DNA from: Acanthosepion lycidas
Lineage: Eukaryota; Mollusca; Cephalopoda; Sepiida; Sepiidae
Assembly (NCBI GenBank): GCA_963932145.1
Contig: OZ010573.1
Location: forward strand, 29,238,396 to 29,302,395
DNA: 64,000 nt
Direction: 5' to 3'
Shown: piece by piece, positions 47,621 to 58,510 of the stretch
How positions within the stretch are numbered: the stretch's first letter is position 1
Layout of the letters: each line of letters starts with the position of its first letter
Made by a program: the position numbers and the translations under genes
The notes under the pieces: generated by a model
The model's database searches: none
What the model was told of the DNA's origin: nothing
The model's input: only the letters and a program-made list of their open reading frames with translations

Positions 47621-49051
47621 ATATTTGCTCTACTCTGTATTGAGAACTCTTTTAAGAATAGAAAAGAATATTTGTTGGTTATTGGAATCTATTCCGTATA
47701 CACCAATCCTATACTTGGATATATATATATATATATATATAAACATTGATTAGGATAGTTGTGAAAATACAATCAGATAAGCAATTTATAGATAGATAGA
47801 AATGTAGATAACTAAAAGAGAGTCCATGAAATTTGACTGAGTACTCTGCTGCCCACTTGAGTTTTTTTTCTTTTTTTTTTTTAAACCCTGAGGAATGAAA
47901 AATAAAAGAAAATATTCTTGGTTGTGTTTCCTTGATTGAGAAACAAAAAACATATAGATCTCAGATCAGCGGGATAAGATGGGTTACCAGTTGAACCATT
48001 TCTATTAAACGTATTGTTCTTTTGTTAGTGACTTGTGTTTATGTCTACTCTGCTGATTCAATCATTGGCAAAAATCAACAGGCAGACAGGACAAGAGTTC
48101 CTGTCATTTTAGGCACAAAATCATTTTGTTTTGTAATTAGGCTGAACCCCTGGCAGGCAGCAAACAAAATTTTCAACATCTATTTATCAAAGAAAAAAAA
48201 ACACAAAAAGATAACACAAATTTATAACAACTATCTTAAAATTTAATTTCATGTTATATATAGACAGTTCTTTTCCTACAAAACTGAGTAATTGTTTAAC
48301 TTTCTTACATGAAACATTATTTTGAATTTTGCCTGCTGGACAGTTCTCTATAGCCAAATTGATAAAGTGATGTTCATGTCAGTCTCACAAGAATGTGAGC
48401 ACAAATCTAATCATAGGCTATTTCTTTATTTCTAAATACATCTGCTTCTTTTATGTGAGGTCACCCCATGTGTGCTACTGGTAGCACATAACCCTGTACT
48501 ACCTGCCACATGGTCTGGTGATCAGTGACTAAACTGATTCTCCCACTTGACTTTTCTTGTGAGGAGGGTGGCTAAACACTTAGCAGTAATAAAAACAAAA
48601 CCTGTTCAAGATTGGATGAGGCTCCTTGTCAGGTCAATGGCCATCTCATAAAATGTCGACTGGGCTCCATACCTATGTATGCAGTCAATACAATGATGAT
48701 ATGGCATTGCGAGTAAGAGGGCTTTCTAAACTGTAGTCAGTGGCCAGAGTAGAAGGTTCCTCTCAATGGAATCAACAGCCACATGTCTGTGACTAAGGTG
48801 AGCCTTCAAGTTGGAAGACATCAACTGATTTGACTTGGAGAAGAGACTCTATGCAGGATTGAATACCTCTCCGGCTTTCAACCCAGATATATAGAGGGAG
48901 CTGGTTAGGTGCTCAGATGTGCAGCTATCCTGTGACCACACCCCATCATGAGACCAATGATAAAGATGCTAGTTCCTTGCAGCATAAATAGCAGAAACAC
49001 AAGCTTAATGATAAGAAAAGCCTTAAAATATTATAAAAATATCTACAATAC
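47621..49051. other. Intergenic, nothing recognised
   Basis: (TA)n at about 47721-47741. A block at 48600-48990 of moderate GC content is not matched to any family here. Confidence 0.45.
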
Positions 49052-49362
49052 ATGACAAATAGTCCAGTGGATTAAAGCATTGAGTTGTGAATTTGGTGAC
49101 GGTAATTGTGAGTTCAATCCCTGAGCAGTGTGTACATGGATTCAGTGGAAACTACACAAGATATCCAAAGTCAGTGAAATTAGAACAATCTACCACTGTA
49201 GATTAAATAAAGTGTTCAATTTGAAATTCCTTGAAGTTTACCAGAATATACACCTGATGAAGGCCAAAGAGCACAACAACCAAAACTTTGAGATAATAAT
49301 AATAATAATAATAATAACAAAGATGAAGGCAATAGTCAGTAGTTAAATAATGTAAATAATTA
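49052..49362 (+). repeat. SINE family A
   Basis: A-box-like TAGTCCAGTGGATTAAAGC, B-box-like GTGAGTTCAATCCC, body, then CTGATGA near 49254 and a tail broken up by an (ATA)n run at about 49294-49316. Confidence 0.7.
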
Positions 49363-49371
49363 CAATCGCGA

Positions 49372-49660
49372 AGCACAGTGGGGTAATGGATAGCACCTCA
49401 GTTTGAGAAATAGGAGAGCCAGGTTCGAATTCCAGTCAAATCCATTACATTCACTTACATGCTAATACCCTTGGGAAAGGTATGAATCCTCTTCTTCCCA
49501 CAGCTATAGGTAAATAGCAGGACAGACCAGGTTCTATAGCTTTGGATGGCAACTGGTTTACTGTAGAAAGAAATGGCAATCTACTGCGAGAAAAAATCCA
49601 CCTCGTCAGTCATGTATCAAAAGATGCCTGATTGCCTAAGTGTGCATAATAATAATAAAT
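49372..49660 (+). repeat. SINE family S, nearly full length without 5S
   Basis: A-box-like GTGGGGTAATGGATAGCACC, B box GGTTCGAATTCC, body with CCCTTGGGAAAGGTATGAAT, GGACAGACCAGGTTCTATAG and CCTGATTGCCTAAGTGTG, ending in an (AAT)n tail. It lies directly after a SINE-A copy. Confidence 0.8.
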
Positions 49661-50332
49661 AACTACATGCTTAAATAATTTCTTTTTAACATTCTGCTGA
49701 AATGGTGTAGGAATCCTGTGTGTCCTTTATGCTGTCAAATATGGTACCTTGTCAATATTTTTTAAAATTTTGATGATTGCTGGATAAAATCAACTTGAAT
49801 ACAAATCTTCATATCTTGCGCACTGAGAGAGAGTTAAGGTCACACTCAACAGCTTGTAAGATCAGCATATTAAACCTAAATGAGCATCGAACATTGCAAA
49901 TGAAAGGCATTTAATTCTGTGCTTGTTTTTCTATTTGAAGATCATTAAATCAAGTTTGACAATCATTTTACAATGAAATGAATAAATAATTAAGACAGTA
50001 ATCAAAACACACTATGTACACATCACAGAGAGAAAATGAAGAGATTGTCTGGTCTGTTCTGACAGAGTCACAGGTGCTCTAAATCTAAAAGTTCTGTACA
50101 GGAAAAATAACACGGAAACAAAAATGTCTGTCCTTGTCTTCATAAAATTTGTACATTTTGTTTGATATTTTATGCAATTTCAAATCTCAACAAGACAATA
50201 TTATACAGCAAAAAATAATTAATGATATTAGGAAATAATACAGGATAACTTTATATATATATATATATATATATGAGGAAAAATATATGGAAAAACCAAA
50301 CAAAAATCCTAATATGCAATTATGCTGTTTTA
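49661..50332. other. Intergenic with a (TA)n run
   Basis: (TA)n at about 50253-50274. No gene recognised. Confidence 0.5.
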
Positions 50333-50411
50333 ATGTTAATATAATGTCAACGTCGGACGTTTCGGTCTTATAGACCATCTTCAGGACATATTCATAAAAC
50401 ATAATTAACAT
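50333..50411 (-). ncRNA. Candidate hammerhead-like ribozyme
   Basis: Read on the minus strand: outer helix I strand ATGTTAAT (50404-50411), internal-loop bases, inner helix I strand ATGTC (50385-50389), core CTGAAGA (50378-50384), a single T, helix II GGTC / GACC with loop TATAA (50364-50376), GAA (50361-50363), helix III ACGT / ACGT with loop CCG (50350-50360), cleavage-position base T (50349, making a GTT triplet), then GACAT (inner helix I) and ATTAACAT (outer helix I). All three helices pair by Watson-Crick rules. Caveats: one extra T lies between the core and helix II, and GTT is a weaker triplet than GTC. It lies by a (TA)n run; the carrier element is not recognised. Confidence 0.55.
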
Positions 50412-50514
50412 TAGACTATATTTAATTCAACATGAAAAGACAATGGACATAAGAGTAAGACTAATCAAAACGCCGATGTGATCATATTGAAACGCAATGC
50501 TGATCTTGAAAAAT

Positions 50515-50990
50515 TTCAGTTGTCTGTTTTCTTTCCCACCACAATTCTGCTATCCATTCATATAAGCTCATCAGGTAAGTGCCTCACTGCCTTCTCTTAT
50601 TTCTCTTGTCCTCATTACGCTCTGTGAGGGTTAAAATTTTCCAAGCCCTTCTTACTCATAATGGGACCAAGGAATTTCTTCTGATTCTGAGTATAAGTAT
50701 TCTTTCTGATGCCATTTTCTCTTACTTGTTACTTACTCACAATATCCTTCTGTAGAACCACATTTCTGTTGCTTCAAGTATTTCTCCTAATCCATGAGAT
50801 GATTGCCCAGCTTTCATTACGATATAAGAGAATGGGTACCACATAGCAATCCAGCCCTCTTTTCTTTGATTCTAACAAAATTTTCCTGTTTCTTATCACT
50901 TTGCTTATCTTTTGGAAGGCATTTTACAGTAGTTCAATGTGTATTTCGATGGTGTTTAGATCTCAGTGTTGCATTTTCTATCCTCTTCTA
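50515..50990 (-). repeat. LINE-A 3' fragment
   Basis: The minus strand carries the LINE-A C-terminal block in broken frames, parallel to 12.96, 43.17 and 54.0 kb. Confidence 0.65.
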
Positions 50991-51084
50991 AAACAATCAG
51001 TAAACTAGTCATATTAAAAAATAACTCAAAGAATAGACTGAAATTTAATACTATACGCCTTTGCAGTCTTGGAATAGTTATTTA

Positions 51085-51130
51085 TTAAACGTAGAATGGC
51101 ACAAGGCTGAAGTAAGAGAGCATCCAGTGA
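51085..51130 (-). repeat. SINE family U tail fragment
   Basis: TGGCACAAGGCTGAAGTAAG and GCATCCAGTGAAATTC resemble the body of the SINE at 32.41-32.54 kb. Confidence 0.4.
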
Positions 51131-51255
51131 AATTCAGTATTATTGCAACTTTAAAGTGTAATGAATTTGATTTTCAATGATACTCTAAGACTGTAACTTT
51201 ATGCCAGGCTAAGCTCAGCCAAGTAAATGATCTTAAAGAATAAACTAGATAAAAA

Positions 51256-51461
51256 TGATGTGTGGTACAGTGCAATGGCACAGAATGAGAATTCAGAGAA
51301 CTAAGTTTGAATTCCAGTTGGGTTCATTGCATTCACTTATGTGCAAATACCCTTGGGTAAGGTATGAATCCATCTATTCCCCCGACAACCAGCTATGGAT
51401 TGAATTGCAGAACAGACTGGGCCATATAGACTTGGTTGGCAGACAGTCTACTGCAGAAAGC
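51256..51461 (+). repeat. SINE family S
   Basis: A-box-like CAGTGCAATGGCACAG, B-box-like GTTTGAATTCC, then ACCCTTGGGTAAGGTATGAA and GAACAGACTGGGCCATATAG. It ends abruptly against mariner sequence. Confidence 0.7.
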
Positions 51462-51874
51462 CAACAAGCAGGAGAACCCAGTCATGGCTGTCAGACAATT
51501 TCTGTAACTACATCACCTTTATATCTAACCACCTAACTCCCCAGACTGCAAACCCCTCCCTTGATTATTATGTGTGGGGTGCAGTTGAGCGACAGCCCAA
51601 CAAAACTCCTTGTAACACCAAAGATCAACTGAAGGCAAGGATTATGACAACATTCAACAACTTAAACAAGGAGACTGTCCAGAAGAGTTGCTGGAGATTC
51701 TGAAGTCATCTGGAGACTGTGGTTGAAGCCAATGGTGATTTTATTGAATAAATTTACTCTGTAGTATTTCATGATAATTTTGTGTAATTTCAGTAAATAT
51801 ATCTATTAAAATAAGATGTCAGTGTTATTTTCATTTTTGTGCAATTTAGATGACAATTTATCCATCGCACACTG
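51462..51874 (+). mobile_element. Mariner-like transposase C-terminus with right terminal repeat
   Basis: Residues like SLDYYVWGAVERQPNKTPCN and VVEANGDFIE are the C-terminal end of a mariner/IS630-type transposase, beginning just after the second catalytic region. The 3' terminal repeat follows, ending AATTTATCCATCGCACACTG with TA at 51875-51876. The left part is absent. The same family is at 56.87-57.74 kb. Confidence 0.75.
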
Positions 51875-52209
51875 TAGATAAGACCATATAAAATGGATCA
51901 ATGAGTAGTAAGGTCAATTATGACTCTGAAACCATTTTGCTTTGGAGAATATTAGAAATGACACTGAAATAGTTAAATTTTTATTAAGAAGAAAAAAAGA
52001 TGAAAAGCTGGAAATCCCTCCATAAGTGTGTACCAGTGATTAAGCAATGTTTATGCAGAAAATAACTGTTTTTTTTTTAAGTAGCATGATTCTTTAAAGG
52101 CTGATTGATTTGTTTTTTATGGCTTATTAACCTTTTGCCAATTATTTATGGCCAGAAAATCTCTTTAAATTACAAGAATCTTTTGGAGATAATAATGATT
52201 TACTGAAAG

Positions 52210-52660
52210 AAAAGAATACTGAGCAGTTATGTGACATAGGTCCTTCTTTAGAGCAGAAGATGTTGGACAATTTCCTCAGAGATGAAGAAGAGACTCGAGG
52301 TAATGGAGATGTGGTTCTACAGAAGGATGCTAAAGAATATCATAGTGTGCGAGCAAAGATGAGGTCTTAGAGAGGTTGCAAACTAGGAGAAGGCTTATAC
52401 TTAACATAAGGAAGAAGCAGCTAAGTTTCTGGGACATATAATGAGGAAAGAGGGCCTGGAGAATCTGATACTCACAGGTTAAGTAGAGGGAAAGAGAGAC
52501 AAGAGAAAATTGTGTGTGACATATCTGGTGAGCTTGAGCAGGTGGATGACAGAACATGGTCTGGGGGAGGAAGCAGAGGGAAGGAGCTTGCTGAGAGTTG
52601 CAGGTGATAGGAGGAGGTGGAGAGCCATGAACATCTACATCCTGAAAGGACATGGCACAT
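52210..52660 (+). repeat. LINE-A 3' fragment
   Basis: The plus strand matches the C-terminal block with the FLGHIMRKEGLE-type region clear (near 52430), ending near the family's last residues (HVLKGHGT-type). 5'-truncated with broken frames. Confidence 0.75.
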
Positions 52661-52669
52661 AAAAAGAAA

Positions 52670-52937
52670 GAAAGAATTAACTCTTAGCAGGGAGAAAAGA
52701 GGTAGAATCATACTTTTCCCAGGCATATTTGTGCATAAGTGACTACAATGAACCATACTGGAATTTGAACTCAGCTCTCTGGTTTCCAATTTACAGCTCT
52801 TATTCCACCTGCACACCCAAGCTTACAGCATTAGTGAAACCCAAACGGTCACTCATCTAGGTATTGACCAGGCTCAAGGTTGCTTAATATTGATGATTAT
52901 ACAAAAACCAGTGTTTCAACATGATATGGTCATAAGC
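52670..52937 (-). repeat. 5S rRNA-tRNA chimeric SINE (family S), copy 2
   Basis: The minus strand from 52937 to about 52820 follows 5S rRNA over its whole length: CTTATGACCATATCA, GTTGAAACACTGG, ATTAAGCAACCTTGAGCC, TGGTCAATACC, GTGACCGTTTGG, AATGCTGTAAGCTT. The next bases are GGGTGTGCAGGTGGAATAAG, the family S head, with B-box-like AGTTCAAATTCC and the body. Both 5S and tRNA modules would supply an internal RNA polymerase III promoter. This is the clearest chimeric copy in the window. Confidence 0.85.
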
Positions 52938-53943
52938 CTATCTTTGAAGGGTTTTTTTCCAGGACTATAATGAAAAAAAAATAAAAGGAATATTTAATGA
53001 CAATATATTGTTGAATAGTGAGTAGTTTTCATCTTTGAGTAGCAATTGTAATGATTAATCATCCTAACTATACATGACAATTAAGAATAAATTTGGACAA
53101 CACTAACAATGCAAAAAGCAGGGACAAACAGAAATCTCTATAACCAACCCCAAAAGCTGAGTTTCATAGAAGGAAATTAATGTTGTATGTGTGGTAGGAT
53201 CATCAGGGTTTTATTCATTTATGTGAAAGAGAAGATCCCTTACCTTGTGTGGCAAAGTGAGCACATATATGCTTGGCTTGTTAAATGAGTGAAAGAAAAG
53301 AAAAAGAAATATGGCCACCCTGACACCTTCATTTAAGACATGGTCCCAGAGCTAGGAGAATTGGCAAGAATGGATGGGCATAGGTAAATTTTTTTGCAAA
53401 ATCAACTCAACATAAAAACACCATGTGAGAAAGAATAGTCAGTACATTCATGAATGTGATACTGCTTTCATGGAAAGACTTTGTCATTTAGGAAAATGAT
53501 TACACAATGAATCACTAAATATACAACCAGTAGCTGCAACATATCCATAAATGTATGGTGAAAAAGGGCCATGCATTTGTCAATAGTAAAAATGTTATTC
53601 TCCTTCATGTCAATGCAAGTCTGGATACAGTATGAACAACACAAGAATTTTTGCAATAAGGTTAGTGTGTTTTACCACACTTGCTATATTCACCTGGACT
53701 TGCATTAAACGATTGTCACCATTTTCAAATGCTGCAGAATACTTTCATGGAAAACATTTCCCTTATGAAAACCAGATTCAAGAGTTTGTTAAAAATTTGA
53801 TCAAATCAAAACCTGCAGAAGTTTACTGAAATGGCATGAAAGACCAAACTGATAATGGTGAATATATAATTGAATAAAATGTCAAATTTTATATTTTGAA
53901 GAATAAAGTAGATAAAAAACAAAATTATTTATGTCTTCTTCTA
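52938..53943. other. Intergenic, nothing recognised
   Basis: AT-rich; frames under 70 codons; no repeat family matched. Confidence 0.45.
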
Positions 53944-54802
53944 TGTGCCATATCACTTCAGGATGTTGGTGATTCACAATTTCTTGTTCTTTGTAGCTCT
54001 TAAGAAATTTAACCTTTTTGTTATCTCTCCCTAAACCTTTCTTCTGTCATCCATTTACTCAAGTTCACTAGGTAGGTTATGTGTTTTTTCCTCTGCCCCC
54101 CTCTTGCCTTCAATATGTCCTGTGAATATAAAAATTTCTGAACCATCTTTCCTCATTATGTATCCTAGAAATTTCTCTTCCTGATTTAAGTGTACGTGTC
54201 GTTTTTGTTTTCATTTTTACTATGTCATTGCTCACATGTTTGGCCTGTGGCATTCTCAGCATTCTTCTGTAGAACCATATTTCTGCTGCCTCAAGTCTCT
54301 TCTTTATCTGTGAGAAGAATCTCCAGTATTCACTGCCATGTAGGAGGACTAATATTACATATTCTTTTCTTTGTTTCTAATGAAATTTTTCCTATTTCTT
54401 AATACTTTGCTTAACTTTCAGTAGGCATCTTTTGCTATCCTAATATACCTTCAGATTTCAATATCACACTGTCCATTCTCTGTTAAAAAAACTTCTCAGA
54501 TATTTAAATTGTTGTACTTGTTTGATTTTGTTATCTTCATTTTGTAATTTGCATGTTGGGCTGTTCCTTTTGCTAATAACCATGCATCCTATCTTCTTGC
54601 ACTTGATGTTTAGTCCTTTCTTCTTGCTTTCCTTCACTACTCTCTGTACGAGTTCTTGTAGATTCCTTTCTACTGTTGACACTATGTCGTCTGGATATCT
54701 TACTGTTGCTAAGATTGTGTCCCACCAAGAATGAATCCTGGTAGGACTCCTAATTCTCTTATAATCGCCTCACTGTATGGGTTCAATATGTCTGGAGAGA
54801 AA

Positions 54803-55232
54803 CATGCAATGATAACAGCAAAATTTGCAATATGAGCACTGGTAAAAATGGTTGCTGAAGACATTAGGTCTATAGTACCCAGAAATTCATGTACGGATGT
54901 CCTCAAGGACACATGGCACAGTGGATAAAGGCATTAGTTAGATCCAGTGACAGGACTCAAAGATTTGTAAGTTCAATACCTGGTTAAGGCAGTGGAGAAC
55001 TTGGAAAGGGGAATTAACAGGAGATAACTGATAACTGACATCCATTAGACCTGGCACGTGGAACTAGAACAGTCTACCCCAGCTAGTGAAATAAAGCATT
55101 CAGTTCGACATTATAACCACCTGAAGAAGTGTACAACAGCCAAAACATTGTGATAAATATAGCAACAAAGATGAGGACAATAGACTGAAAATAGTAAATA
55201 GTGTACATAATACCTCATCTCAGAAAGAGAGA
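54803..55232 (+). repeat. SINE family A with 14-bp target duplication
   Basis: ATGTCTGGAGAGAA or a one-base variant flanks it on both sides (54789-54802 and 55233-55246), inside LINE-A, so the ends are well defined. The 5' part holds TTTGCAATATGAGCACTGG; A-box-like TGGCACAGTGGATAAAGGC and B-box-like AAGTTCAATACC follow; the tail has CTGAAGA, then AACAAAGATGAGGACAATAG and ACCTCATCTCAGAAA. The helix II region of the tail is shortened here. Length is about 430 bp. Confidence 0.85.
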
Positions 55233-55672
55233 CAGATGTCTGGAGAGAAGAAACATCCTTGTCTTACACCCATTTCTATTTTTGTATATTTACTGAATTC
55301 CTTTTCTATCCATATGCAGGCAGTTTTCTGCCAGTATAGGTTCTGGATTATTCTAATATCCTTCCCAAATAAAAAATGGATTTGTGTTTTTCCCAAGGGC
55401 ATTAGCCAAAACATTGTGATAAATATAGCAACAAAGATGAGGACAATAGACTGAAAATAGTAAATAGTGTACATAATACCTCATCTCAGAAAGAGAGACA
55501 GATGTCTGGAGAGAAGAAACATCCTTGTCTTACACCCATTTCTATTTTTGTATATTTACTGAATTCCTTTTCTATCCATATGCAGGCAGTTTTCTGCCAG
55601 TATAGGTTCTGGATTATTCTAATATCCTTCCCAAATAAAAAATGGATTTGTGTTTTTCCCAAGGGCATTAGC
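55141..55672. repeat. 266-bp tandem duplication
   Basis: The segment 55141-55406 is repeated at 55407-55672 without visible change. It spans the SINE-A tail end, the right target duplication and about 150 bp of LINE-A reverse transcriptase (GKDIRIIQNLYWQKTACIW to SPD). The junction shows GCCAA microhomology. The same LINE stretch also occurs, more diverged, at 55.96-56.09 kb. Confidence 0.9.
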
Positions 55673-55910
55673 GCCAAGTGAATGAAACTTCTTCAGTCAT
55701 GATTTGAACATCCTGTAGCTAGAAATTCTTCTTTTCTTGTATGGTAATAATGAAAGACACAAGCTAGTAAACAAGTTCCTGTATGTTCGATTCCATCAGG
55801 TCTGGTAAAAGGGTCTTGTGGGCCTCCACTGAATCTATGATACAGGACCTCCCACACTACTACATCTCAATTTTCATAATCTTGGTAATTATAATTCTAA
55901 TTATTTCAGA
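55673..55910. other. Unassigned block inside LINE-A
   Basis: About 240 bp between the duplicated segment and the rest of LINE-A, with ATGTTCGATTCCATCAGG that could be a weak B box. No family was recognised. Confidence 0.35.
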
Positions 55911-56866
55911 ATCACATCATTGTATAGATTGAATAAGTCCAGTGAGAAGACACATCCTTGTCATATACCACTTTCTATCTTTGTATATTTACTGAATTCA
56001 TTTTCCATCCATATGCAGGCAGTTTTCTGCCAGTATAGGTTCTGGATTATTCTAATATCCTTCCCAAATATGTCAAGGTTAACGAGCAGTTCCAACAGTT
56101 CTTTGTGAGATAATTTATCAAACACTTTTGCATAATCTATAAAACACAAGTATACATCAGTCTACATTTGTATTGCTCTTTCTAATATCATTCTGAGAAT
56201 AAATATTGCATTCCTTGTTCCAGTATCTTTAATGAACACATACTGTTATTCTCCTATTTCCAGTCTAATTCTGCTGAAAGCTCTATTCATCAGAATTTGG
56301 ATGATAAGTTTTGTTTTATTGTTCATTAGACTGATTATTTGATGGAGTTCACATTTGTTTTCACTTGGCTTCTTAGGCAGTGTTATGAAAATGAATCTAC
56401 TAAGGTCTTCCAGTATATCACCACTGTTGTATATTTAATTTATTATGTCTATAATCTTGTCAAGGGTGAAATTGTTTAAGTCTGCCAGCATCTCTATTAC
56501 TATTAAATCTCATCCTGATGCTTTGTTTTTGATCAATGTGGCTAATTTTTTTTTCTTTGTATACTTTTCTTTGGGATGATCTCAATTGCTGATGTTACTA
56601 AACCTTCTTTTAATGTGTCTCACTTTCAATTTTCATTCTTATTTTGTCCATTGTATCTGCTTTTAATACTGTTCATATATTATCTCCTTCACATTTGAGT
56701 CATTCGGAAGTATGTCATATTGCAATCTGGCTGCTGTCTTAGCCTCTTCTATTTTCATAGTTTCACTCTTAATTTACTTACTGGAAGGTGGTCACTCCTG
56801 CATTCAGCACTTGGGTATGTTTTGTAGCGTAAAACAGCATTCTTGAATTTCTTACTGATGGTCAGA

Positions 56867-57744
56867 CAAGATGCAATGGATAAATTGTCATCTAAATTAC
56901 ACAAAAATGAAAATAACATCTCATCTGAACAGATATGTTTACCAAAATTACACAAAAATATATTGAAATACTAAAGAGTACATTTATTCAATAAAATCAC
57001 CATTGGCTTCAACCATGGCCTTCAGATGACTTTGGAATCTCCTGCAACTCTTCTAGAGAGTCTCCTTGTTTAATTTGTTCAATGCTGCATTAATCCTTGC
57101 CTTCAGTTCACCTTTGGTGTTACAAGAAGTTTTGTTGGTCTCTTGATCAACTATACCTCAAACATAATAATCAAGCAGGTTGCAGTCTGGGGAGTTAGGT
57201 GGCCAGATGTAAGGGGTGATGTGGTTACAGAAATTGTCTGACAGTCATGACTGGGTTCTCCTGTTTGTGTGGCATGATGCAGAGTCCTGTTGCTAGACAT
57301 AGGGTGTTCCAGCAGCCACCCTCTTGACTCAGGGTAGCACTACCTCCTCAAGGCACTTGATGTAGGCCTTCATGTTGAGTTTGAGGCCCTAACCAACAAA
57401 TTCAGGACTTCTTTTCTTATCAGAATGATCAGAGTGAGTTTTCTAATTCCTGTACCTTCATAATCATCATCAGACTCATCCAACTCTTTCCAAATCCTCT
57501 GCACTGTCCTCAGATGACACCCAAACACTCTGAAATGTTTAGAGCTTCTGGCACAAATGCTAAGCAGTTCAGCATGCTATTTCCAAATTTCTGGCAGGGT
57601 TAATCATGCCATGGTGCTTTTCTTCTCCCAGATGGTGCCCAACTGAACCTACTAAACAGTGTAGTTGACAAAATCAAAAACAAACAATGCACATGTGCAA
57701 AATTAAAAAATATAAAATGGCGACAATTTACCTATCATACCCTG
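56867..57744 (-). mobile_element. Mariner-like element inserted in LINE-A, 878 bp
   Basis: Terminal repeats pair CAAGATGCAATGGATAAATT (left end, 56867) with CAGGGTATGATAGGTAAATT (right end, minus strand from 57744). TA lies outside the right end; the left has GA. The transposase is decayed: a helix-turn-helix-like region near 57.55 kb, QQDSASCH around the second catalytic Asp near 57.28 kb, PPNSPDCNLLDYYV around the third, and EANGDFIE at the end, with stops in between. It is shorter than the usual 1.2-1.3 kb, so the N-terminal part has internal losses. Confidence 0.85.
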
Positions 57745-58153
57745 TAGAGTTGATGTTTTTATTTTTGTTCCTCCTCTTGAGCTTCTCTATATCCACATAT
57801 GTTTTGGGTAATCTTGGAACTAGGTGTTGGCTATTACTTGATCATTCACCATGCACCACTGGACCCATTTTCCTGCATGTTCATTACAAGTTCCTACTCC
57901 AAATTTGTCACCTATTTCACTATTGCTCTCTTTGCTTATTTTGGCATTCAGGTCTTCCATAATAATTGCAATTTCTTGTGGTTTGCATTGAGCTGTGGCA
58001 TTGTCTAGTATAAAGTAAAAATGTTCAACTTCTTCAATCTAATATTTAATAAGAATTGACAACAAATAATGGATTTGATGAGAGAAATTAACATGAGAAT
58101 AAAGAGAAGGCACTAATAATAAAGAAAAAAAGAGTTGGGTCTTCAGACCGACG

Positions 58154-58218
58154 TTTTCTTAATAAATGGAGTCAATTTATCCAGATGAAAAGAAAAGGGA
58201 CTCCATTTATTAAGAAAA
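58154..58218. other. Perfect 20-bp inverted repeat
   Basis: Arms 58154-58173 and 58199-58218 pair perfectly and extend three to four more pairs with one wobble, around a 25-base spacer. No family was recognised. Confidence 0.75.
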
Positions 58219-58393
58219 TGTCAGAGAGGAAAATGAAGAAACGAATATATTTTTGTATATTCATGAAATAAATTATAACTGAATAGATTTATAAGGATCG
58301 TCTGTCCTCATTATTACATTGCTCTGTTTTTACATTGAGCTCTCTTTGGATTAATGTCCCCCTTGAAATTATCCCTACTAATTATTAAATGAT

Positions 58394-58395
<2 letters not shown>

Positions 58396-58427
<32 letters not shown>
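58396..58427. repeat. (TA)n microsatellite
   Basis: About 16 TA repeats just left of a MITE; MITEs of this type insert at TA. Confidence 0.9.
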
Positions 58428-58430
<3 letters not shown>

Positions 58431-58433
<3 letters not shown>

Positions 58434-58510
58434 GGTTGGTGCAAAAATAATGTCGGTTTTTGACGTTAAAAAATACGTCAAAAAACGACATCATTTTTGC
58501 ACCAACCTAA
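58431..58510. mobile_element. 80-bp mariner-type MITE, second subtype
   Basis: Same ends and flanking TA on both sides as at 11.37 kb, but the centre is TTTGACGTTAAAAAATACGT. Confidence 0.9.

Larger units (their letters stand above)
53944..58012 (-). mobile_element. LINE-A (RTE-like), longest copy, interrupted
   Basis: On the minus strand, in order: end of an AP-type endonuclease domain (residues like AWCMV and LVPRLPKTYVDI near 57.8 kb, and CRSDHLPVSKLRVKL with the SDH motif at 56788-56796), then a reverse transcriptase with LEDLSRFIFITLPKKPSENK (about 56.4 kb), FIDYAKVFDKLSHKELLELL (56.1 kb), VRQGC...SPD, and YPDD at 54686-54697 in the place of the catalytic YxDD, then the C-terminal ECWTI block (54.3 kb). 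It is interrupted by a mariner element, a SINE-A and a tandem duplication, and has several stops and frame changes. The start of the endonuclease is missing. RTE/BovB-like affinity is judged from motifs. Confidence 0.8.
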
